From the NCBI GenBank assembly GCA_947650285.1, contig CANTFL010000080.1:248001-312000 (forward strand): a stretch of DNA of 64,000 bases. Reading direction: 5' to 3'. Position numbers and translations under genes: made by a program. Positions 1 through 9,476 of the stretch are shown piece by piece. The stretch comes from Hyaloperonospora brassicae. Lineage: Eukaryota; Oomycota; Peronosporomycetes; Peronosporales; Peronosporaceae. The first letter of the stretch is position 1. Every line of letters starts with the position of its first letter. Under the pieces are notes generated by a model, which did no database searches, was not told the origin of the DNA, and worked only from the letters and a program-made list of their open reading frames with translations.

Positions 1-2
1 AG

Positions 3-2240
3 ATCAGTCGTTCGATCGCGTTAGATGAACGTGAAGTTAGTAACATTTACGAAGACAATCCGGTTGTACCACACCCGAAGATGATAATAATACGACAAGA
101 TGACGATGATGGAGATCAACCAAGTAACTTGCAACAAGATGGTGATGAAGATGTTGAAATGGAAGAGCACGAAATTGTCGAAGATGTGGAGATGGAAGTA
201 CCGAGTTCTGACAATGACATCAGTAACACACCTTCGAGTGAGACAAGCAATCATTATCTTGCAAGAAATATGAACAACGAACAACATCAACACACTTCCC
301 AAGTAATTCAACAAGGACCTCGTCACCAAGAACTCGAATTACACAATCCGCACGACTCTGGAGCGATGGTGTTCCGTCCACAACTTAAGCGTCGTTCCGG
401 TCGCGAGCATCAGTATCGTGTTCTTACTGACGATGCCAGTGGGAGAAGTGAATCCGGACCACGAGGAGGTGTTGATGAAATGCTACCAATTGAGCAACCT
501 GTTCAGCTCTTGTTGGAAGACAATAACACTAGTACCACAACAGAAAACAGCATTGTGCCATACAATGAAAACCATGAAGCCAGTGGGAGTGAAGATGACG
601 AACCTCCTTCCAAGCGATCGCGAATAAACAGCGATGTGGCATTGATAGCAGAAGTTGCCATGATAGCTCGTGATTTACCTGGCTCTTATGCGGAGGCAGT
701 GAATGGACCTGACAGATACCAATGGATTAAAGCTATTGAGAATGAATTTGCGGCTCATGAGCGTAACAAGACGTGGACACCAATTGTACGCAAGCCTGGA
801 ATGAAACCAATTGGATCGAAGTGGGTATGGGCTAAAAAGAGTGATGGTCGATACAAAGCACGACTTGTGGCGCTCGGATTCCTGCAACAATATGGTATCA
901 ACTTTTTCGAGACGTACGCGGCTGTCGCCAGTATGAACTCCATCAGGATGCTATTGTCGATTTGCTGCGCAGCAGGATATGTGATCGACCAGCTTGATGT
1001 TGATACGGCCTACCTGAATGCCGACCTACAAGAAGAAGTATACTTGTTACCACCCAAAGGGATGAAAATTGGCAGCGAGTTTGTACTTAAATTGAATCGC
1101 GCGCTTTACGGACTTAAGCAGGCTGCAAATGCCTGGAATAAGACGATTCACAATGCATTACTGGAGATGGGATTTGTCGCGTGCGGTGCTGATCGATGCA
1201 TATACAAGATAAAGGATGGTGAAGGCTGGGCGTACGTGTGCTTATACGTTGATGATATGATTGTGGCTGCAAAAGAAGCAACCACGGTACGCAAGGTGAA
1301 AGAACAAATCTCTCAGCGGTTTCAAACCAAAGACCTTGGTCCAGTGAAGCACTTGCTTGGAATGGAAGTTATGTACGACCGAAAGAAGCGTGAGATGTTT
1401 ATTTCGCAACAAAGATACATCGAGGAGACTGCAGACATGTTTGGACAGACTCAAGCCCGACCAACTGGTAACCCATGTGATCAGAGCATGAAACTGTCCA
1501 GCGCAAACAGTCCAAAGTCCGATGTCGAAAGACAAGCCATGAGTCGTACACCGTACCGCCAATTGCTGGGACGACTGCTGTTTATAGTGACCACGACCAG
1601 ACCAGACGCAGCATTTCCTGTGAGCCAACTTGGACGATTTGCAGAAAACCCTGGCTCACAACACTGGAAGGCACTGATCAAAGTGCTAAGATACCTCCGC
1701 TCGACGAGTGGTTTTGGATTACACTACAGTGTTGACAAACTACAGCAACAACTAACAGCGTATAGTGACGCCGATTGGGGAAACAGCTTGGACGACCGTC
1801 GATCGGTATCTGGTGTTTTGCTGGTGCTTAATGGAGGCCCTGTTATATTTAAGTCTAAGTACCAACGCACCGTTGCATTGAGTACTTCTGAGGCTGAATA
1901 CATGGCGCTAAGCATGTGCACTCAAGACATACTATGGGCAAGGATGTTAATGGCTGACCTCGGATTCGAGCAGAAGAATCCTACTGTCATCTACGAGGAT
2001 AATCAAGGAGCCATTGCTCTCGCAACAAACCCAGGATACCATGCGCGGACTAAACACGTAGACATACGTCACCACTTTGTCCGAGAGAAAGTTCTGGCCG
2101 GTGATATAAAGGTGATCTACAAGGAGACGGAACATCAACTTGCCGACATACTAACGAAGGCACTCGGCACCAAGCGATTCCAGTACCTCCGTGCCGGAAT
2201 GGACATCAAGGTACGTGATGGACCCGAGCATCAACAGTGA
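3..2240 (+). CDS. Copia-type polyprotein, partial (reverse transcriptase and RNase H)
   Basis: The frame is already open at base 3, upstream of the first Met at 81, so this is the C-terminal part of a longer polyprotein. It starts with an acidic, low-complexity linker of the type that lies between integrase and RT. The copia RT domain follows: a WKAI-like start at about 730, LDVDTAYLNADL near 990, and the catalytic YVDDM box at about 1246-1260. The C-terminal RNase H shows YSDADWG, STSEAEYMAL, YEDNQGAIAL and KHVDIRHHF. RT copies element RNA into cDNA in the virus-like particle, and RNase H removes the template. All acidic catalytic positions I can recognise are present and the frame is uninterrupted. 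It stops 7 bases before the LTR. Confidence 0.93.
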   Translation: MSRSIALDEREVSNIYEDNPVVPHPKMIIIRQDDDDGDQPSNLQQDGDEDVEMEEHEIVEDVEMEVPSSDNDISNTPSSETSNHYLARNMNNEQHQHTSQVIQQGPRHQELELHNPHDSGAMVFRPQLKRRSGREHQYRVLTDDASGRSESGPRGGVDEMLPIEQPVQLLLEDNNTSTTTENSIVPYNENHEASGSEDDEPPSKRSRINSDVALIAEVAMIARDLPGSYAEAVNGPDRYQWIKAIENEFAAHERNKTWTPIVRKPGMKPIGSKWVWAKKSDGRYKARLVALGFLQQYGINFFETYAAVASMNSIRMLLSICCAAGYVIDQLDVDTAYLNADLQEEVYLLPPKGMKIGSEFVLKLNRALYGLKQAANAWNKTIHNALLEMGFVACGADRCIYKIKDGEGWAYVCLYVDDMIVAAKEATTVRKVKEQISQRFQTKDLGPVKHLLGMEVMYDRKKREMFISQQRYIEETADMFGQTQARPTGNPCDQSMKLSSANSPKSDVERQAMSRTPYRQLLGRLLFIVTTTRPDAAFPVSQLGRFAENPGSQHWKALIKVLRYLRSTSGFGLHYSVDKLQQQLTAYSDADWGNSLDDRRSVSGVLLVLNGGPVIFKSKYQRTVALSTSEAEYMALSMCTQDILWARMLMADLGFEQKNPTVIYEDNQGAIALATNPGYHARTKHVDIRHHFVREKVLAGDIKVIYKETEHQLADILTKALGTKRFQYLRAGMDIKVRDGPEHQQ

Positions 2241-2247
2241 GTGGGAG

Positions 2248-2501
2248 TGTTGATGGGTGCACTGTCAATGCACGGTCAACAAAGCCAACTGTGATTTGCT
2301 ACGCACAAGTGACAAGACAGCGATGATACGACAGGGTGTAAACGGTTCACGTGCAGTCTGATGATTCTAGAACTACCTTGAGTGTATGTTCTAGAATCCA
2401 TCAAGATCAGGGAAAGCTACAAGGTAGAAGAAGATAACACGACGAGTAAGTTCATAGGAAAACTAATTCAATACACTTTCCAATTTTCCTTCGACATAAC
2501 A
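2248..2501 (+). repeat. 3' long terminal repeat of the copia element (254 bp)
   Basis: Begins TGTTG and ends ATAACA, with the short inverted termini expected of an LTR, directly after a G/A-rich primer tract. The right edge is set by the resumption of a sequence (CAAATGCGGTGG onward) that also occurs, without the element, at 5233. The partner 5' LTR is not in the window. Confidence 0.85.
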
Positions 2502-2700
2502 CAAATGCGGTGGAAATGATAACCTGCAAACCGAATATGACATGTACACCAGAGCCACGGCCGCAGTACTGAACGAAACCACGAAGGCTATAGAAGTGGT
2601 GGCAAACTGGGTGAACCGTCACCGCTTGGCTCGTTTTGATCGATTGGCAGCGGCAGGCGTCTGAATATTTTTGGGATTATTACGTCGGCAAGTTGCAAGC
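2502..2700 (+). repeat. Dispersed repeat copy flanking the LTR (second copy 5233-5444)
   Basis: About 200 bp almost identical to 5233-5444. The 5233 copy carries an extra 15-bp direct duplication (GTCGGATTATTAC region, about 5412-5430). Both copies end at the same AAGC, which at 5444 abuts the right arm of the inverted repeat. Both encode the same C-terminal peptide frame (ending ...FDRLAAAGV then stop). This copy was split by the copia insertion, so its left part should lie upstream of the window. Confidence 0.8.
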
Positions 2701-3917
2701 AGAAAAAGACTGGTCACGTTATCATGAATCATAAATCGTGATGTGCAACTCGTGGAGGTGGGGGTTGTCGGAGGTAACAGAGGGGAATTCTTGACAATGC
2801 CAGCCATACGAACATTTACGTTGCAAAATCTATCGAAACGAGGATCTTCAAGTCGACAGTGTTCGCCCTGTTTTGTCAGAACATAAAGTTACCATCTTGG
2901 CATGACCTATCGACTACCCGGTCATATTTTGGCCCGCCAAATCACATGTTCATCTTTGTTGCCAGCCATCAAGCGTGTCAAGATAATGACACCTACGCCG
3001 AGTCCATGTCGAACAAGACACGTACACAAATTCTGTATCAAACAATTGAGGCAGATGACAAGAAATGTCGGATGGGAGCTGCTTGCAAATGGGACTTATC
3101 TTAACGTATACACGTGCCGCAGAACCTGTGACCCACACGACAATCTTTGGATATGGTGAACAGGGCACCGCCAAATTCTGGTACACAATTTCGACGCAAC
3201 CCCTACAAACCATCCATTTTTATCGCTTGACCCACTACAAACGATCCTTTTCTACCGCTCGAGCCGCTACAACCATCGTCCACTTCTAACCACTCGAACC
3301 GCTACAAACCATCATCCACTTTTACCGATTCATCGTCTGCAACGGCCAAGATGAGATCATCACTGCATCCAGGATTCTTTCTGCCTGTCAACCTCTCGTT
3401 ACCGAAGGTTGTCGTATCCTAGCCATAAGCATGCTTACTTCATAGTCAGTATCATGTGTAGCCGTCGAAACTGCATCCAAGGCTACGAGCAGTCGATGAT
3501 ACCAAGTAGCCGGAGCGGCCTGGCAAAGAAGACGCTTGTTCCACATCGGTTTCCCCACCCACTGCCGCAGCAGTGTTTCGGTCTTCAAGTGGTTGACGGT
3601 CTCTGCCTGTAACAATTCAGTCTACCTGTAACAATTCAGTCGATCAAGTCCATACGTTGAGACGGATGCATCGAAGACTTCAACGAGACGAAACGATCGA
3701 GGAACAGCAATGATTTATTCTTCGGCTCAACTCATACTAGCAAACCAATACGCTTCTTCACCTCGTCTCATCTCAGACTCACTCAGCTTCACTCCACTCC
3801 GATCGATCTACTGAATCAACCGCATCAGCAGTCGCAGAGCGCGGAAGATGATTGAGCAAACGCATGACCGTGCGAAAAGGAAAGTCGTCTTTTCGTCTTA
3901 CCGTGCAGTCCGCACGC
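2701..3917. other. Gene-poor stretch with degenerate tandem repeats
   Basis: No convincing coding region. About 3205-3325 holds a degenerate tandem array based on a unit like CCGCTACAAACCATC plus a TTTTACC tail. At about 3607-3640 the 15-mer CTGTAACAATTCAGT occurs twice, 4 bases apart. Short ORFs on both strands look random in composition. Confidence 0.5.
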
Positions 3918-3929
3918 TCACCAACCACG

Positions 3930-3967
<38 letters not shown>

Positions 3968-4196
3968 ATTTACCACCACCACCGCCCCATTTACCACCTC
4001 CGCCTCCCCATCTTCTCTCTTGCTGGCCATCGTCATCATCTTCGTTCATCGCCTCGGCGTCGGGTTGCATGCTCGTCTCATCGCTGGCAGCATCTTCGGC
4101 GGTGGCGTCGGCAAGAGCTCGCAACGCGGGTGTCTCTGTGGCCAGGACGCTTGTCGTAGCGAGGACGGCAGCAGCAAGGACGGCAGTGAACTTCAT
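3918..4196 (-). CDS. Small secreted glycine/tryptophan-rich protein with poly-Gly homopolymer
   Basis: Ninety-two residues starting at the ATG at 4196. An upstream in-frame Met (4424) exists but would bury the signal peptide, so it is not used. Residues 1-19 (MKFTAVLAAAVLATTSVLA) form a clear signal peptide. A short acidic spacer (ATAEDAASDE, EDDDDGQQ) follows, then a tail of RRWGGGGGKWGGGGGKW type. The distal tail is encoded by an uninterrupted run of 38 G on the coding strand (3930-3967). Such a run is prone to slippage and to sequencing or assembly error, so the C-terminal frame is uncertain. The protein is probably apoplastic or cell-wall associated. No canonical RxLR-dEER motif is convincing, and the function is unknown. 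A truncated relative of the signal-peptide end lies at 6119 in the opposite orientation. Confidence 0.6.
3930..3967. repeat. 38-bp C/G homopolymer inside a coding region
   Basis: Uninterrupted C on the + strand, read as poly-Gly codons by the minus-strand secreted protein. A length change not divisible by three would alter the C-terminus. Because the tract is so long, its true length is doubtful. Confidence 0.95.
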
Positions 4197-4422
4197 TGTC
4201 GTTGTGAAAGTACTTTGTGACTTGGCTCGTTCGTCTCGTGTCGGAAGCGAATTTCGTTGTGAGTAGTAGAATGAATGCAGCTCGATGAGCTGTGTTTGTC
4301 CCACCCCCATTATAACGGGACATAACGGGATGATGGAGAACTCTTCGGAACTCAAGGAACGTGCTCTGAGAAAAGCTGCGCCAGCTGCCATCACGTCAAG
4401 AACAATCGAAAAATAGTCAGAC

Positions 4423-4485
4423 AATCAGCCGTGTATGTCGGATAATCGAATGTGTTTGTCGAATAATCAGCCGTGCATGTTGGAT
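4423..4485. repeat. Three tandem 21-bp units
   Basis: Three near-identical 21-bp units of the form AATCAGCCGTGTATGTCGGAT sit at the outer edge of the left inverted-repeat arm. The middle unit is the most diverged. Confidence 0.75.
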
Positions 4486-5059
4486 CCGATCCTTCGATGA
4501 CTTTGCCACCTATTCGGTGCAACAACTCTCGCTCGAGCAATGTGGTCTCATCTCGGAGAGGCGTGTGCTTCACGCATAGCGTCGATCATTGCTAAGATAC
4601 TATCAGTGGGCTACAATGATGACAACCGAGCTCTCGGGTATCCGGGAACTGCACACTTTGATCGGTGCGTTTCACCTCTTGGAAGATATGTTGAACGCTG
4701 CCGTCCGGACAGATCCGATGCTGATGTCTTCCAAGTTGCCTCGACAACTCTCGCAACGATGCTTGGCGCGTTCGCAAAGAGACACAACCAAGAACAGAAA
4801 TACTTTTAGACGTGTACAAACACATCGGAGAATAGTAGTAGGCATATTGGGTCGCTCTGCACACGTCCATACTAAAGCTTACAAACTTTTAGCTCTCTCT
4901 CTCTATCGTTCATTTAATTTTGCTCTAGGTACAATGAACTGCTCCAAGTCGAATCAAAATGTAAGCGTACAACCCTTTTGGCAAGCGATGCAACCGACAC
5001 CTTCGCGTGACCGGATGGTTTTGGTTCGACTGATATTATGTTCATTTCCTCTGTCAGGA
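4483..5059 (+). repeat. Left arm of a ~577-bp inverted repeat
   Basis: Nearly identical to the reverse complement of 5446-6022. The arm encodes matching ORF starts on opposite strands: the first ~150 residues of the frame opening at 4589 (+) and of the one opening at 5916 (-) agree at almost every position. I do not recognise the encoded peptide. The arms diverge only at scattered bases, so the duplication is young or has been homogenised by gene conversion. Confidence 0.88.
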
Positions 5060-5445
5060 GACTTTGTCTCTTCACGTGAGCCAACTGAGAGCAGCCAATC
5101 AATGGTCAACGCCGGCTTCGTCAACTCCGCCGATGAAACGCACAACACCTCCATAAGTGCAAATGCGGCGGCAGTGATAGCTTGCAAACCGATTCGGTAT
5201 CTCCACCGCATTTGCGTTTATGGAGATAGACGCAAATGCGGTGGCAATGATAACCTGCAAACCGAATATGACATGTACACCAGAGCCACGGTCGCAGTAC
5301 TGAACGAAACCACGAAGGCTATGGAAGTGGTGGCAAACTGGGTGAACCGTCACCGCTTGGCTCGTTTTGATCGATTGGCAGCGGCAGGCGTCTGAATATT
5401 TTTGGGATTGTTACGTCGGATTATTACGTCGGCAAGTTGCAAGCA
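5060..5445. repeat. Central spacer of the inverted repeat, with hairpin and repeat copy
   Basis: About 386 bp between the arms. It contains the second copy of the dispersed repeat (5233-5444). It also has a perfect 15-bp stem, 5203-5217 pairing with 5230-5244, around a 12-nt loop. In addition there is an imperfect ~40-bp direct repeat (about 5161-5200 against 5234-5272). The paralogous copy at 2502 was interrupted by copia within the sequence equivalent to the right half of this hairpin. Confidence 0.75.
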
Positions 5446-6022
5446 TCCTGACAGAAGAAATGAACATAATATCAGTCGAACCAAAACCATCCGGTCACGC
5501 GAAGGTGTCGGTCGCATCGCTTGCCAAAAGGGTTGTACGCTTACATTTTGATTCGACTTGGAGCAGTTCATTGTACCTAGAGCAAAATTAAATGAACGAT
5601 AGAGAGAGAGAGCTAAAAGTTTGTAAGCTTTAGTAAGGACGTGTACAGAGCGACCCAATATGCCTACTACTATTCTCCGATGTGTTTGTACACGTCTAAA
5701 AGTATTTCTGTTCTGGGTTGTGTCTCTTTGCGAACGCGCCAAGCATCGTTGCGAGAGTTGTCGAGGCAACTTGGAAGACATCAGCATCGGGTCTGTCCGG
5801 ACGGCAGCGTTCAACATATCTTCCAAGAGGTGAAACGCACCGATCAAAGTGTGCAGTTCCCGGATACCCGAGAGCTCGGTTGTCATCATTGTAGCCCACT
5901 GATAGTATCTTAGCAATGATCGACGCTATGCGTGAAGCACACGCCTCTCCGAGATGAGACCACATTGATTGAGCGAGAGTTGTTGCACCGAATAGGTGGC
6001 AAAGTCATCGAAGGATCGGATC
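5446..6022 (-). repeat. Right arm of a ~577-bp inverted repeat
   Basis: Reverse complement of 4483-5059 with few differences. Outside the arm, 97 bp further right, lies a truncated copy of the signal-peptide gene seen on the far left (4196), again inverted. The whole 3.9-6.2 kb block therefore looks like a large inverted duplication with some loss on the right side. No transposase or obvious target-site duplication was seen. Confidence 0.88.
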
Positions 6023-6118
6023 TAGACCGTCTTCGATGGCGTGGGTAGATGGAGGTTGGACGTGATAACTTGTAGGTAGGCATACATATAGATTCAGCGG
6101 TCCCATCACAACTACAAT

Positions 6119-6184
6119 GAAGTTCACTGCCGTCCTCGCTGCTGCCGTCCTCGCTATAACAAGTGACGCATCTAAAAAATGAAC
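6119..6184 (+). pseudogene. Truncated copy of the secreted-protein signal peptide
   Basis: A 21-codon frame beginning MKFTAVLAAAVLA, identical at the start to the signal peptide of the gene at 4196 (-). It then diverges (ITSDASKK) and stops at TGA. Bases just upstream (CACAACTACA before the ATG) also resemble the upstream context of the intact copy. It faces away from the inverted repeat, mirroring the left copy. It could give only a very short peptide and is best read as a broken duplicate. Confidence 0.7.
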
Positions 6185-9100
6185 GAGGGACGCGGACACA
6201 AACAGATTCAGCAGCCATCACGAGATCACAGACAATTTTCAACGCTTCACGCGGGGCATTCGCCTGAAAGCCATTCTCTAAGCCAACAAGCATTAGCTTT
6301 CTATCTTTACGTCGACATATCGCAATAAATAATTGGGGACAACAATGATGTTGGGGATGTCAAGAGCTTGTCTGAGTTGCGACAAAGTATGGGCTCTGGC
6401 TATCACCGATGTCACCACAATGGAACCGAAGAAAGACCGCGATGATTGCGTGGCGCAGCCATGTCCCACTAAACAAAGCGTCAGTGATCGATCGATGGTG
6501 TGTGTGTGGCCTTTGTGCAGTTGGTGTGGTGCAGCTGTAATCGTGGGCTGTCAAGTCGCTGTTCATGGAGCTATCATCGTGCATTCGGTCAACATTAGAC
6601 TGGCAAGCACAAAATTTGTGAAGAACGAAGATTGATCGTCCACCGCGTCCTGTGTCGAAAAGTCAATGGACCGAAGGTAGAGGTTGCAGTCACTGGTAGC
6701 AGTATGCGATGAAAGTCTACGCTACCAATAGGAAGATTGCGCGAATGCTTCTCGAGACGAGCGCTAACGTTGCTCTCGGACTTTATAACGTTCGCGAGGA
6801 TGTTATAAGCATCGGACCGTCGTCGAAACTGTTTGCCATCGTGCCATTGATGTCAGCAAGCGTATTCACACTGCTTCAGCCAACTTCTACGGCAACCCGC
6901 TGCATGACCGAAAACTTTGCGGGACATATCGAGGTTCAGCACGGCTTCGTGCTTACTCGAATCATTCGATGCATGTTGGCCATTCCAATCTTCGGACGTT
7001 CGACCTCGAGATTTTGAGACATCTAGTGGGGATGCAAAAAAGGAGACAGCGACCAACGTCATCTTTTGTGCGCTACCAAACGTTCCGCTCCACCAGAAGT
7101 CTTCGGTATAGCTGAAAGCGATAAGCAGAACACTCCGATAGGATCCCGCTTCGAGACTCCTGTAGTTGCTCAACTTGCGAGAACTGTCGTCATGGCAAAT
7201 GAGCTACCAAGCTATGGTTTAAGTCCCGCGAGCGATGTCGATGGTGGGCACGGCAGTCACTTACAAACGCTTCAGTAGTCATCACCAGAGCTAGCAAATG
7301 CCTGAGCCTTGTATCAAGGACGGGGCGCGGTGATGCCAGCCTCTTTCATCAAACGGTAGCGAATGACCGACTACCACAGCTGCTACCTGATTATCAAGCG
7401 TTGTAGCGAAGAACGGGGCAGAAAAAACGTACTGTGTGGCCTGCCACCCGATGTGCGCACCCCTTCCGTCGTCTTTGCCTACATGCGCTGTGTAAAAACA
7501 ATCGACTTTGCGCGATATGCGGCTGGAGTTGTGGATTATGTGCATCTGCATTTTTTCCTGCCTCCGAATATTGTCGATGTCCATTACCTAAGACATCGTG
7601 TCGGTAGTAGCTAGCCACTTGTTCTCTGAGGCAGAGAACACGAAGTGACCGAGGTGTCGGTAGAGTAGCACTCGCTCAACAACAACACTGCGACGCAAAG
7701 CGTTGATGACTTGTTACGAACGGGAACACAGACGGCGCAGTGTACTCCCCATCAAGAATCCACGCTTGAGCGAAGTGAACAGCTCAGCTTGTGCGAGCCA
7801 TTACAAAGCTAATCTCGGAATGCAGGCTTAGCTTGGAGACTGCTTGGGTTTCGGCTTGCAGACTGATAGCATCGAAGATACGACCGACTGGAGCGCGAGT
7901 CCCGTAATACAGTGGAAGAAGCGTTGGCAGCAAACTGGGGCACTTGACTGCTCGAGCGTCGAGCTGGCGTAGTTTTTACGGATCGACAGCGTTACAGTCA
8001 CACTGTAGCGTGTTATACAAGAGCTGCAGGTCCCTTGCACACACATTGCCCGTAGGCAAAACGATGACCGTCGAGGACAGCACCGTGTTTCCTTCATCCG
8101 ATCTTGTGTCAGTTGTAAGGACATACAACGACGAGTGTAGCGACAAATCAACGGTCGCATCGCTGTCACGCACGTTTCCGCAGACGTGCCGAGCAGACGA
8201 ACCCAACATGTCACGAACTGTACTTGACTAGAGTTGTCCATCTCCACACGACTCGACACTGTGGTGGATACAGCAGCTTAGAGCTCGAAGCAGCATATCA
8301 ACCGACGCCAAGTTCTAGACGGGAATAGGCTGGTCACGCACATTGGCCGACATTCGGCCACGAACCAGGTCAGGCGTCATGAGGTCATTGCCAGTGGCAT
8401 TCGCTCCAGAAGATGCTTGACCGTGCTCATCGAACAGGGGTTTGCGACGAAAATGGCACCCCCAGCGACGCGATCACATGGTTGACCCCGCTGTAGCGCA
8501 ATGCACAAAGCAGTGAGTTGACGAAACGAGAATCCACTTCAAGACGAGCGACTGATGAGGTGCACATCGCACACACGTGTGGCTTCGCGAGTCTTTGTGC
8601 AAGCAAGACAGCCGAAACAACGCGACGAGAATGGACGCCGTCGGTCCTATCCCACTGCACGACGCATCAACGACTGACACCTGCTGTCTCGAATCGCGAC
8701 AGATGCACGAGCGTCGACACGTCGCGTACGTAGAGTGTTACAACTTGCACTTGCAGCAAGCAAAGTACGACAAAGCTGGCGACCGTCAGCTCGCATCGTC
8801 TGCGTCGCCGGTCACTGCTTCGAGCGCTGTTGCACTGCGGAAAGACGGACAAGCAAAGGTGTTGCGCCTGCATGTTTACGAGCCGTCTTGCTCGATCAGC
8901 GGTCGTTGCGACTTGTTACGGCAAACCAGAGAGCTTCCCACAAACGGACGTGTAGCTCTCGAGTCGCTGGTCTACCTACCGACCCACCGCCTGTTGTCCC
9001 ACGTGGCGTTACACACGTCGCACCTGTTGTCGGCCGTCGCTTCCCTACTTGACTGGTCTACTCTATTCAACGAGCATGTAGCCATGGCGGTCAACTAGTC

Positions 9101-9476
9101 AGTTGTCAAGCGAGTCCGACCCCTGCGCTTCTTGCGCTCGAACAGCTCGTTCGTTGGCTCACGGCGCGGCCCAACAACGCGGCCATGTGGGGCACCGACT
9201 GAAAAATTCCACCCGAAACCACTCGGCCTTTTGCTCCGTATATCGTCCCCCCACACGGCGGCTTCTTAACGCGGGCCCCGGGCTCAACGACAGACAACTC
9301 GGTGCCACGTGCAAGTTGGCGACCGCCATTCGTCAAAACGCTCTCTGTTGCGTCGATCTCGACGTCCAGCTCCTTGCGCATCTTCGGCCTTCGCACTTGC
9401 ACTTGAGCTCCTTATTGCACGGCGGCTACAGTTGCTGCGTGCTGACTGCCAGTTTCGCTCGAGAGCGACCCGCCCA
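6185..9476. other. Gene-poor stretch of ~3.3 kb
   Basis: ORFs of 60 to 170 codons occur on both strands, but none shows a recognisable domain, signal peptide or codon regularity. On the minus strand at about 7830-8660, several overlapping frames open and close in succession. That could be an old decayed gene, but I recognise no family. The last part (about 9100-9476) is the likely promoter and 5' leader of the FYVE-GAF gene. Confidence 0.45.

Larger units (their letters stand above)
1..2501 (+). mobile_element. Ty1/copia LTR retrotransposon, 3' portion (5' end outside window)
   Basis: The element runs in from the left edge. It has an open pol frame, then a purine-rich tract (about 2239-2247) and a 3' LTR (2248-2501). 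The sequence directly after the LTR (from 2502) matches a dispersed repeat also present at 5233, so the right boundary is confirmed by an apparent empty-site paralog. The coding frame has no stop or frameshift in the visible 2.2 kb, which suggests a fairly recent insertion. The 5' LTR, gag, protease and integrase parts lie outside the window, so target-site duplication and LTR-LTR identity cannot be checked here. Confidence 0.9.

Noticed and set aside
4589..5395. 268-codon + strand ORF spanning the left arm and spacer
   Set aside because: Kept as repeat sequence only: half of it is duplicated on the opposite strand in the right arm, and no family was recognised. It could be a gene fragment but is not supported as an intact gene.
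6333..6635. 100-codon + strand ORF
   Set aside because: Weak composition, no conserved motif, opposite-strand ORF of equal merit.
8577..9098. 173-codon + strand ORF
   Set aside because: No domain, signal peptide or repeat. Opposite-strand ORFs of similar quality overlap it.
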